Below, in pieces: positions 8,228 to 15,701 of a stretch of 64,000 nucleotides of DNA; positions within the stretch are counted from its first letter, which is position 1; each line of letters opens with the position of its first letter. The notes beneath the pieces were generated by a model that did not search any database, had not been told where the DNA came from, and saw only the letters and a list, made by a program, of their open reading frames with translations. The position numbers and the translations under genes are program-made. This stretch comes from JAALLB01 sp017643495 (GTDB lineage Bacteria > Pseudomonadota > Alphaproteobacteria > Rhizobiales > Rhizobiaceae), in NCBI GenBank assembly GCA_965216105.1, contig OZ244147.1:2108001-2172000 (forward strand). Direction: 5' to 3'.

Positions 8228-8698
8228 ATGTCTGAAAACCTTATCCCGCTTGAGCGCCTCAACGACCTTCACACCGGGCATTCACGGCTGATGGGGCTGG
8301 ACCTTGGGACAAAGACGATAGGCATTGCCATTTCAGACAGCAGGCTGAAGGTTGCCACCGCCCGGACAACCCTGACAAGGCGGAAATTCACACTTGATGT
8401 TGAAGAACTTGTCCGGCTCGCTACCAGGGAAGAGGTATTTGCATTTGTTCTCGGCCTTCCCCTGAACATGGACGGGAGCGAAGGCAGGCGCGCACAGTCA
8501 ACCCGGTCTTTCGCGCGCAACATGACAAGGCATACCGATTTGCCCGTGGTATTGTGGGATGAACGCCTGTCTACCTATGCAGCCGACCAGGCAATGATCG
8601 AGGCAGACATGTCGCGCAAGAAAAGGGCAGAAAAGATTGATGCCGTCGCTGCAGCGATCATTCTGCAGGGTGCACTGGACCGGCTACAGGCAGGATAG
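8228..8698 (+). CDS. ruvX: Putative Holliday junction resolvase / pre-16S rRNA nuclease YqgF
   Basis: A 156-residue RNase H-like protein. The N-terminal GLDLGTKTIGIAISD holds the first acidic catalytic residue, VLGLPLNMDG the middle motif, and LWDERLSTYAAD with KKRAEKIDAVAAAIILQ the final ones. YqgF/RuvX trims the 5' end of 16S rRNA in Escherichia coli and was named for resemblance to RuvC. The ATG lies just after a GGGAGCC ribosome-binding site. Its last 41 bp overlap the 3' end of the convergent DUF6105 gene. Full length. Confidence 0.93.
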   Translation: MSENLIPLERLNDLHTGHSRLMGLDLGTKTIGIAISDSRLKVATARTTLTRRKFTLDVEELVRLATREEVFAFVLGLPLNMDGSEGRRAQSTRSFARNMTRHTDLPVVLWDERLSTYAADQAMIEADMSRKKRAEKIDAVAAAIILQGALDRLQAG

Positions 8699-9029
8699 GA
8701 TGTTTGCGGCGGGTTCCCTCACCTGCTTCGGAAATGCCCAGAACATGGTGTTTGACGAAAGATTTCAGCGGCGTCCACCAGAAACGGCGGTATTTGCCAA
8801 CCAGAGCAAGACCGACAACAATCAGCGTATCGACAAAGAACAACCAGGCAAGCGCTGCAGGGACATCTGCAGGGTCCATGTGCAGAATGTTCCCGTAAAT
8901 TCCGAACAGATGGTCGTGAAATGCCTTGCTCAGGAAAAACATGCCGAAATGCATATCGTAGAGGCTTAGAAAGTACCAGCCCCAGAAAAATATGATGGGA
9001 AAGCCCCAGAGTAAAAGTACGAGTCGCAT
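8658..9029 (-). CDS. DUF6105-like small membrane protein
   Basis: A 123-residue protein with two likely membrane helices: residues 3-25 (LVLLLWGFPIIFFWGWYFLS) and about 60-80 (AALAWLFFVDTLIVVGLALV). The pattern FFWGWYFLSLYDMHFGMFFLS is what I recall for DUF6105 proteins of Hyphomicrobiales. The C-terminus is basic and presumably cytoplasmic. Its stop codon lies inside ruvX, a 41-bp convergent overlap. Function is unknown. The AidB-like gene starts well downstream on the same strand, so co-transcription is possible but not shown. Confidence 0.75.
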   Translation of the reverse strand: MRLVLLLWGFPIIFFWGWYFLSLYDMHFGMFFLSKAFHDHLFGIYGNILHMDPADVPAALAWLFFVDTLIVVGLALVGKYRRFWWTPLKSFVKHHVLGISEAGEGTRRKHPILPVAGPVHPAE

Positions 9030-9161
9030 CTTGCCTATCCTGTGTTGCCATCACTATGGCCCAGTCGAATTGGCGGGACAACGTAAACCAATCATTAAGG
9101 TTAACGCAGCGGGGAAACGTGCGGAAACTCCCCTGTCATGCTGTGGATAGTGTCGCCATCA

Positions 9162-10793
9162 TCACCATTCGGGATAGAGCGTGTCGATTAATTTCCGGGC
9201 GTCATGGCGGTTGTCCAGCATGCCGTAGGTGTTTCTCCACAAGCCACCCAACCGCGTCTCCTTGAAGGTGTCCGTAAGGTTCTGGAACCCGCTGACTGCC
9301 AGTTCCGCAGTAGCAGCGGTGTAGGCGAGTTGCTCGACAAGAATCCTGGCTGCACCGGGATCGTCCACGGTCATCAGCGAAGCGGAACGGATCACATCGA
9401 CGGTCTTGGCCGCGTTCGTGTCTCCAAGATCGTTTTCCAGGCCATCAAGCACTGCATTCAATACGGATTTGCTTTTGCCGATCACCCGCAGCACATCCAG
9501 GCACATGATATTGCCCGCCCCTTCCCAGATCGCGTTGAGCGGTGCTTCGCGGTAATGGCGGGCAAGGTTTCCTTCCTCGATATAGCCATTTCCACCAAGG
9601 CATTCGAGCACTTCATAAATCAGGGATGGCGCCATCTTGCATACCCAGTATTTGATGACAGGCGTCATCAGGCGGACATAGGCGGCCTCCTCCGGATCGT
9701 TGCCGCTCTTGTCGAAGGCGCGGGCAAGCCTGAATACCAGCGCGCTGGCTGCTGCCACATCAAGCGCCATATCTGCCAAAACACGCTGCATCAGCGGTTG
9801 GTCGATCAGGCGATTGCCAAAGGCGGAACGATGCCGGCAATGGTGAACCGCCTCGGCCAGCGATGCACGCATCAGACCGGCAGAGGAAATCGCGCAGTCG
9901 AGGCGGGTCAGGCCAACCATTTCCATGATGGTCGCCACTCCCCTGCCCGGCTCGCCAACAAGGAAGCCAAGCGACTCCCTGAACTCAACCTCGCTCGATG
10001 CATTGGAGCGGTTTCCAAGCTTGTTTTTCAGGCGCTGGAATTCCAGGCCGTTTTTGGAACCATCGGGAAGAATGCGTGGCAACATGAAACAGCCCAACCC
10101 TTCACCGGTCTGGGCCAAGACCATGAAGGCGTCACACATCGGTGCTGACATGAACCATTTCTGCCCGTCTATACGCCATACGCCACCTTCGAGTGGTGCG
10201 GCCGAGGTAAGCGCGGCATTGACATCGGAACCGCCCTCACGCTCGGTCATTCCCATGCCGATCATGGCACCCGCCTTGGATGAAACGGGTCTGGATGACG
10301 GATCATACCGGTCTGAAAGAAGTTTGGGCATCCACTCGCGGGAAAGGCCCTCATGCTTCATCAACACCGGGACACTGGCATTGGTCATGGTTACCGGGCA
10401 TAGGTGTCCGGCTTCAACGCCCGAAGCCATGTAGAATTTCGCAGCCCGCACCAGATTGTGCATGCCGACTTCGGATTTCGGCCTGTTCCAGATCGATGCA
10501 TGCAGGCCCGCTTCAATGCTTTTGCGCATCAAGGCATGCCAGGAAGGATGAAAATCCACCTCGTCAAGACGCCTGCCTTTCGGATCAAACCGCTTGAGCT
10601 CGGGCGGGTTGTTATTCGCCATCGCGCCAAGTTTCAGGGTTTCGGCGCGTCCGGCCCACGCGCCATACTGTTCAAGTTCCTGTCTAGGCTGCTGCGGCAA
10701 AGCGCGGACGAGATGCTGGAGAAAAGGATCATTCTGCCAGGAATTGAATCCGGCATAATCGGGTGACTGATTGTCATTGTTGTTTGCAGTCAT
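9162..10793 (-). CDS. AidB-like acyl-CoA dehydrogenase family flavoprotein
   Basis: A 543-residue acyl-CoA dehydrogenase homologue with the long N-terminal extension of AidB (FNSWQNDPFLQHLVR at residues 15-29). FAD-domain signatures are MGMTEREGGSDV and, further on, RSAFGNRLIDQPLMQRVLAD; the last third holds YEVLECLGGNGYIEEGNLAR and the glutamate-containing LNAIWEGAGNIMCLDVLR. E. coli AidB belongs to the adaptive response to alkylating agents and binds DNA and FAD, with weak dehydrogenase activity. The length and N-terminus favour AidB over isovaleryl-CoA dehydrogenase, but no alkylation-response gene is adjacent (ogt lies about 48 kb away). It is monocistronic on the minus strand. Confidence 0.85.
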   Translation of the reverse strand: MTANNNDNQSPDYAGFNSWQNDPFLQHLVRALPQQPRQELEQYGAWAGRAETLKLGAMANNNPPELKRFDPKGRRLDEVDFHPSWHALMRKSIEAGLHASIWNRPKSEVGMHNLVRAAKFYMASGVEAGHLCPVTMTNASVPVLMKHEGLSREWMPKLLSDRYDPSSRPVSSKAGAMIGMGMTEREGGSDVNAALTSAAPLEGGVWRIDGQKWFMSAPMCDAFMVLAQTGEGLGCFMLPRILPDGSKNGLEFQRLKNKLGNRSNASSEVEFRESLGFLVGEPGRGVATIMEMVGLTRLDCAISSAGLMRASLAEAVHHCRHRSAFGNRLIDQPLMQRVLADMALDVAAASALVFRLARAFDKSGNDPEEAAYVRLMTPVIKYWVCKMAPSLIYEVLECLGGNGYIEEGNLARHYREAPLNAIWEGAGNIMCLDVLRVIGKSKSVLNAVLDGLENDLGDTNAAKTVDVIRSASLMTVDDPGAARILVEQLAYTAATAELAVSGFQNLTDTFKETRLGGLWRNTYGMLDNRHDARKLIDTLYPEW

Positions 10794-11036
10794 TCCATTT
10801 CACCGACAGGTGTCGAATCCCAGTTTCCGTTGCGCCAAAATCAGGCTTATTGAATGAAGACGCAAGTTCTGTTGCCTTGTGTCTGTGGGTAATTGCCCGA
10901 ATTGGCATCATATCGCAGCAGAAAACTCCCCGATACCAAGTCAGCTTTTAGAAATGACGGGAAAAGGACAGAAATCCGTTGGCGGAAATGTTTTGGGCTT
11001 GGCAAGGCTGCCATGCAATCCTATAGGTTCAATTTT

Positions 11037-11996
11037 ATGGCCGATTTTTCTTCTTCTGTCGCGAAAGCGTACAACCGAAAGCACCTGCTGGGAATTGCAG
11101 ATCTTTCGCCCCATGAAATCCAGTACCTTCTGGATCAGGCGAACGAGGCGGTATCTGTCTCGCGCCAACTGGAAAAAAAGAAGGCCGTCCTTCGCGGCCG
11201 TACCCAGATCAACCTTTTTTTCGAAGCCTCAACCCGAACCCAGTCCTCGTTTGAACTGGCAGGAAAGCGGCTTGGCGCTGACGTGATGAACATGTCGGTT
11301 GCGTCTTCTTCGGTGAAAAAGGGGGAAACGCTAATTGATACGGCAATGACCCTCAATGCGATGCAACCGGACCTGCTGGTTGTGCGTCACCAGTCGGCCG
11401 GAGCGGTGGAGCTGCTTGCAAACCAGGTTGGATGCTCGGTAATCAACGCTGGTGACGGCGCCCATGAGCATCCGACGCAAGCCCTGCTGGATGCGCTGAC
11501 CATCCAACGTCACAAGGGCGGACTTGCCCGTCTCACGGTTGCGATATGCGGTGACATCCTTCATTCCCGGGTTGCCCGCTCCAATATCATCCTGCTCAAT
11601 GCAATGGGGGCACGGGTACGCGTCGTTGCACCTTCCACACTGCTGCCTGCCGGCATTGAACAACTTGGGGTGGAGGTTTTCCGCACGATGCGTGACGGTC
11701 TCAAGGATGCCGATGTGGTCATGATGCTTCGCGTACAGCGAGAGCGCATGGAAGGCGCGCTCATTCCGTCCATTCGCGAGTATTTCAAGTTTTACGGGCT
11801 GGATGCGGAAAAACTTGCCCATGCCAAACCTGATGCGATTGTCATGCATCCCGGCCCCATGAACCGCGGTGTTGAAATCGCATCCGACGTTGCTGACGGC
11901 CCGCAAAGCGTCATTGAAGCACAAGTGGAAATGGGAGTGGCGGTACGCATGGCGGTGATCGAGGCCCTACTGGCCAACGGGGGAGCAAATGAATAA
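11037..11996 (+). CDS. pyrB: Aspartate carbamoyltransferase catalytic subunit
   Basis: A 319-residue enzyme condensing carbamoyl phosphate with aspartate in pyrimidine synthesis. The carbamoyl-phosphate loop FFEASTRTQSSFELAGKRLG has S65-T66-R67-T68; HPTQALLDALTI and GRxAR-type VARSNIILLNAMGA follow, and MHPGPMNRGVEI is near the end. ATG 11037 was preferred over in-frame upstream starts because the family begins about there. The dihydroorotase-like gene overlaps its 3' end by 8 bp, so the two are translationally coupled. No regulatory-subunit gene (pyrI) is present, as is normal where pyrB pairs with a pyrC-like gene. Confidence 0.96.
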   Translation: MADFSSSVAKAYNRKHLLGIADLSPHEIQYLLDQANEAVSVSRQLEKKKAVLRGRTQINLFFEASTRTQSSFELAGKRLGADVMNMSVASSSVKKGETLIDTAMTLNAMQPDLLVVRHQSAGAVELLANQVGCSVINAGDGAHEHPTQALLDALTIQRHKGGLARLTVAICGDILHSRVARSNIILLNAMGARVRVVAPSTLLPAGIEQLGVEVFRTMRDGLKDADVVMMLRVQRERMEGALIPSIREYFKFYGLDAEKLAHAKPDAIVMHPGPMNRGVEIASDVADGPQSVIEAQVEMGVAVRMAVIEALLANGGANE

Positions 11997-13272
11997 GCCT
12001 CTTGTGATCCGTGACGGTCATGTTGTTGACCCGTCCCAGGACATTGACGGCCCTGCCTCCATACTTGTGGAAGGAAAACACATTCATGCGATCGGGACGG
12101 ATATTGACGTTCCGGAAGATGCCGAAATCATCGACGCTGACGGCAAGCATGTTTTCCCGGGACTGGTGGATGCGCGTGTATATGTTGGCGAGCCAGGCAG
12201 CGAGCACCGGGAAACCATCAAGTCTGCCAGCAAGGCAGCCGCAGCAGGCGGAGTGACAAGTTTCATCATGATGCCGGAAACCGATCCCGTCATTGATGAT
12301 GTGGCTCTCGTCGATTTTGTGAGACGGGCTGCGCGCGATGATGCCAGGGTCCGGGTGTATCCGGCCGTTTCCGTGACAAAAGGCATGAAAGGCAAAGAAC
12401 TGACAGAATTCGGCCTGCTTCAGGAAGCCGGGGCTGTCATGCTGACAGAGGGAAAACGTTCGCTTGAGAACAACCTCACGCTGCGACGTGCCCTGACCTA
12501 TGCAAGGGATTTCGGACTGGTAATCGCCAAAGAGACCATTGACGCTGATCTTTCCGCAAATGGTGTTATGAATGAAGGACTTACGGCAACCCATCTGGGA
12601 CTACCAGGAATTCCGAGAGAAGCAGAAATCATAACCCTGGAGCGGGATTTGCGAATTGCTGCGCTTGCAAGAGGCAGGTACCACGCTGCAAAAATCTCGA
12701 CATCAGATTCTGCAGAAATCATCGCCCAGTACAAGCGGAACGGTCATGATGTGACCTGCGGCGTTTCAATCAACCACCTGACGTTGAACGAGAATGATAT
12801 CGGCCGTTACCGAACCTATTTACGCCTGTCGCCGCCATTGCGCAACGAAGATGACCGACAGGCGATGATACGGGCACTTGCCGACGGCACAATCGACATA
12901 ATTGTTTCAAGTCACGATCCCCATGATGCGGACACCAAACGTTTTCCGTTTGCTGAAGCTGCTGAAGGCGCGATCGGACTGGAAACCGTTTTCGCGGCAG
13001 CCATGAGGCTCTACCACAATGGTGAAGTGCCGCTCACCCGCCTGATTGATGCAATGTCGACCCGCCCTGCCCGGATTTTCGGCCTGCCCGGCGGCACACT
13101 GAAACCCGGAGCAAAGGCAGATATCATCATTGCCGATATCGAGGAGCCCTGGGTCCTTCACGAGGAAGATATTGTCTCACAGTCAAAAAACACGACTTTT
13201 GAGGGTGAGAGGTTCAGTGGCAGAATTGTCAGAACACTGGTTTCAGGAAAAACAATCCACCAAAGTCCGTGA
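11989..13272 (+). CDS. pyrC: Dihydroorotase-like protein lacking metal ligands (pyrC' type)
   Basis: A 427-residue amidohydrolase-superfamily protein homologous to class I dihydroorotase and overlapping pyrB. The catalytic residues look lost. The first H-x-H is replaced (FPGLVDARVYVGEPG has R-x-Y), the strand where active enzymes carry a metal-ligand histidine reads LVIAKETID, the next His site reads YHAAKISTSD, and the usual D-H-A-P-H reads S-H-D-P-H. Non-catalytic pyrC' partners are known in Pseudomonas, where they are needed to assemble active aspartate carbamoyltransferase. The same substitutions are, from memory, common in rhizobial homologues. A structural role with PyrB is the likeliest reading; a true dihydroorotase should then be elsewhere. 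Confidence 0.9.
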   Translation: MNKPLVIRDGHVVDPSQDIDGPASILVEGKHIHAIGTDIDVPEDAEIIDADGKHVFPGLVDARVYVGEPGSEHRETIKSASKAAAAGGVTSFIMMPETDPVIDDVALVDFVRRAARDDARVRVYPAVSVTKGMKGKELTEFGLLQEAGAVMLTEGKRSLENNLTLRRALTYARDFGLVIAKETIDADLSANGVMNEGLTATHLGLPGIPREAEIITLERDLRIAALARGRYHAAKISTSDSAEIIAQYKRNGHDVTCGVSINHLTLNENDIGRYRTYLRLSPPLRNEDDRQAMIRALADGTIDIIVSSHDPHDADTKRFPFAEAAEGAIGLETVFAAAMRLYHNGEVPLTRLIDAMSTRPARIFGLPGGTLKPGAKADIIIADIEEPWVLHEEDIVSQSKNTTFEGERFSGRIVRTLVSGKTIHQSP

Positions 13273-13302
13273 CGCAGGCATAATGTCGGGAGGAGGACAA
13301 TC

Positions 13303-13938
13303 ATGCCGGATATCATCAACATGCCCTACGACTCACCCGTGTTCTGGACGACCATGGGGGTATTCGCTGCCGCTTTTTTGTTCGGTTACCTGCTTGGTTC
13401 CATTCCGTTCGGGCTGCTGCTGACAAAACTGGCAGGCCTTGAAGACATCCGCTCTATCGGCTCCGGCAATATTGGCGCAACCAATGTGTTGCGGACCGGA
13501 AACCGCAAGATTGCTGCGGCAACCCTGCTTGGCGACATGCTGAAGGGAACGGTGGCAGTGCTTGTCGCTGCCAGGTTTGGACCAGACCCTGCTGTCCTTG
13601 CAGGACTGGGAGCGTTCATAGGCCATTGTTTTCCCGTGTGGCTCGGCTTCCGCGGAGGCAAGGGCGTTGCGACTTATATCGGCATTCTGCTTGGTTTCAG
13701 CCTCTACGCCACACTCGGCTTTGCCATAATCTGGCTCGCTACGGCTTTTATCAGCCGCTATTCTTCACTTGCAGCACTGCTTGCCACCGTCTCCACCCCG
13801 TTGATTTTGTACTGGCTGGGCCATGTACAATGGGCAGAGCTCTTTGCCCTGCTAACCCTCATCTGCTGGTACCGGCACCGGGAAAACATTTCCCGGCTTT
13901 TCAAGGGAACAGAAGGACGGATTGGCAAGAAGTCCTGA
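13303..13938 (+). CDS. plsY: Acyl-phosphate:glycerol-3-phosphate acyltransferase PlsY
   Basis: A 211-residue inner-membrane enzyme making lysophosphatidic acid from acyl-phosphate and glycerol-3-phosphate. The three family motifs are present: GYLLGSIPFGLLL, the glycine-rich IGSGNIGATNVLRTG, and HCFPVWLGFRGGKGVATYIG. Five or so hydrophobic helices span the protein. ATG 13303 follows a strong GGAGGAGG ribosome-binding site. It starts 30 bp after the pyrC-like gene and is followed by dprA, an order common in Hyphomicrobiales. Complete. Confidence 0.96.
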   Translation: MPDIINMPYDSPVFWTTMGVFAAAFLFGYLLGSIPFGLLLTKLAGLEDIRSIGSGNIGATNVLRTGNRKIAAATLLGDMLKGTVAVLVAARFGPDPAVLAGLGAFIGHCFPVWLGFRGGKGVATYIGILLGFSLYATLGFAIIWLATAFISRYSSLAALLATVSTPLILYWLGHVQWAELFALLTLICWYRHRENISRLFKGTEGRIGKKS

Positions 13939-13989
13939 ACCGGCTACCCTTGTTCCTTCCGGTGCAGTGGGTGCGCTGGCAGGCAGTGT

Positions 13990-15174
13990 GTGGGCACAAT
14001 GGCGAATGCAGGCAGGAACGGGAAAAACCGTTTCCATCTCGATGAATGGCAGAAACTCAACTGGCTGCGCCTGATCCGCAGCCAGAATGTGGGTCCCGTA
14101 ACATTCCGACAACTCATTCTTCATTACGGAACTGCGGAAAAGGCGATTGAGGCCCTGCCCGAACTTGCCGCACGGGGCGGAGCCGCTGCCCGTATCCGCA
14201 TCTGCCCCATAAACGATGCCGAAGCAGAAATGGTCAGGTGTGAAAAACACGGCATCAGGCTCGTCGCGATGGGCGAACCGGAATATCCCGCCCTCCTTCG
14301 CAAAACCGATTACAGCCCGCCAATCTTGTGTGTCAAAGGCAATCCGGGAGTTTTGACGAAACGAACCGTCGCGATGGTGGGGTCCCGCAACGCATCGGCT
14401 TCCGGTGCGAAACTGGCTCACCGCTTTGCCTCCCAGCTTGGCGAAGCCGGATATGTAACAGTTTCCGGCCTGGCAAGAGGCATCGATACAGCAGTCCACA
14501 AGGCCTCGTTGCAAAGCGGCACGATTGCCGTTTTTGCCGGTGGTCTGGATCATGTCTTCCCCGAAGAAAACCGCGATCTGTCAGAGCAGATCATTGACAC
14601 GGACGGTGCACTCGTCAGTGAAATGCCGGTCGGTTGGAAACCCCGCTCCAAGGATTTTCCCCGGCGTAACCGGATCGTTACAGGACTGGCGGCCGGTGTT
14701 GTTGTCATTGAGGCTGCCCGGCGTTCCGGCTCTCTCATTTCCGCCCGCCTGGCGAATGAAACCGGACGGGTAGTCCTTGCCGTGCCGGGCTCACCTCTGG
14801 ACCCGCGAAGTGAGGGAACCAACAGCCTTATCAAGCAGGGCGCAACCCTTGTCACTTGCGTTGAAGACATCCTGGAAGCCATCGGGCCGATTGATGATCG
14901 CGCGCCGGGCTTTGACTTTGAGATGGACGAAACAGCAAACCATGTGAATGAGACGATTGTTCACGAGAGGGACTTGAACACACCTGCAATCACCGATGAC
15001 AATATCAGGCAATCGGTAATCTCAGCGCTTGGCCCCTCCCCAACCGGAATTGACGACATTTTGCATTTCACAGGTGCCGGTACGGGCGACGTGCAACTTG
15101 TCCTGATGGAGCTCAGCCTGGCGGGACGAATTGAGCGCCATTCAGGAAACCGTGTTTCGCTGATAACAGGATAA
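13990..15174 (+). CDS. dprA: DNA-processing protein DprA (Smf)
   Basis: A 394-residue protein that binds incoming single-stranded DNA and loads RecA during transformation. An N-terminal helical region (LNWLRLIRSQNVGPVTFRQL) is followed by the extended Rossmann fold (AMVGSRNASASGAKLAHRFA, VSGLARGIDTAVHKASL, LDHVFPEEN, and RSGSLISARLANETGR). A C-terminal winged helix (about 320-390, ending LVLMELSLAGRIERHSGNRV) completes it. The GTG at 13990 and the ATG at 13999 are both possible starts and differ by three codons. No other competence gene is in the window. Confidence 0.94.
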   Translation: MGTMANAGRNGKNRFHLDEWQKLNWLRLIRSQNVGPVTFRQLILHYGTAEKAIEALPELAARGGAAARIRICPINDAEAEMVRCEKHGIRLVAMGEPEYPALLRKTDYSPPILCVKGNPGVLTKRTVAMVGSRNASASGAKLAHRFASQLGEAGYVTVSGLARGIDTAVHKASLQSGTIAVFAGGLDHVFPEENRDLSEQIIDTDGALVSEMPVGWKPRSKDFPRRNRIVTGLAAGVVVIEAARRSGSLISARLANETGRVVLAVPGSPLDPRSEGTNSLIKQGATLVTCVEDILEAIGPIDDRAPGFDFEMDETANHVNETIVHERDLNTPAITDDNIRQSVISALGPSPTGIDDILHFTGAGTGDVQLVLMELSLAGRIERHSGNRVSLITG

Positions 15175-15214
15175 AACCACCAACCGGACGTGCAGGACTT
15201 GCCGAACGTGGTTG

Positions 15215-15472
15215 TCAGGCCTTTCGCCCGCCCTCCACAACACTTTCCTGGAAGGTTTCGGCATCATACTTCATACGCGCTTCCACCATGGCCAGCTCCA
15301 GCAAATATGCCAGCGTCGGCTCCTCCAGCCCCAATGCCATCAGGCGAAGCTGTGGCAGCATGTCATGAAGATACTCAAGCTGTGAAAGCCGCGTAACGGA
15401 GTCGTGCGAACGCCTCCGGTTGCGATATAACGGCCCCATCTTGACCGCATCGTTTCGTCTGTTCTTGTACAT
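15215..15472 (-). CDS. Conserved-type small hypothetical protein
   Basis: An 85-residue frame from ATG 15472 (MYKNRRNDAVKMGPLYRNRR); a shorter start at 15439 (MGPLYRNRRR) and longer ones exist, and none has a strong ribosome-binding site. The basic N-terminus is followed by a helical leucine-rich segment, about residues 38-72 (QLRLMALGLEEPTLAYLLEL). No membrane segment or known motif. It sits antisense between dprA and topA. It resembles small proteins annotated at this position in other Hyphomicrobiales, from memory. Function unknown. Confidence 0.6.
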   Translation of the reverse strand: MYKNRRNDAVKMGPLYRNRRRSHDSVTRLSQLEYLHDMLPQLRLMALGLEEPTLAYLLELAMVEARMKYDAETFQESVVEGGRKA

Positions 15473-15532
15473 GGCCGTCCCACACACTTTGCGGGCCCTG
15501 CTAACCCTTTGACGACCGCCCAACAATGACAA

Positions 15533-15701
15533 ATTTACACCATTTGGTGTGTTTTGTAAATATGCAACCCATAATTGCTTTCATGTGCATATCGGGGTGC
15601 ATTGGTCATTTTCTATTGACGGAATGGGTCGCAGTGTCCATGTCAAAGTCCCTTGACCGGCATTGTGTCAGCATAACCAGAACCAAGAGTTGCCAGAATT
15701 C
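15533..15701. promoter_or_regulatory. Intergenic region before topA
   Basis: This 169-bp gap holds the divergent promoter region of topA and the small minus-strand gene. It contains an AT-rich nested inverted repeat around 15534-15560 (ACACC at 15537-15541 facing GGTGT at 15546-15550, flanked by TTTA and TAAA). This could be an operator. No clear -35/-10 pair was assigned. Confidence 0.3.

Noticed and set aside
15533..15701. rRNA or tRNA gene in the gap before topA or elsewhere in the window
   Set aside because: No T-loop (GGTTCRA) plus acceptor-stem arrangement or rRNA landmark was seen in any intergenic region.
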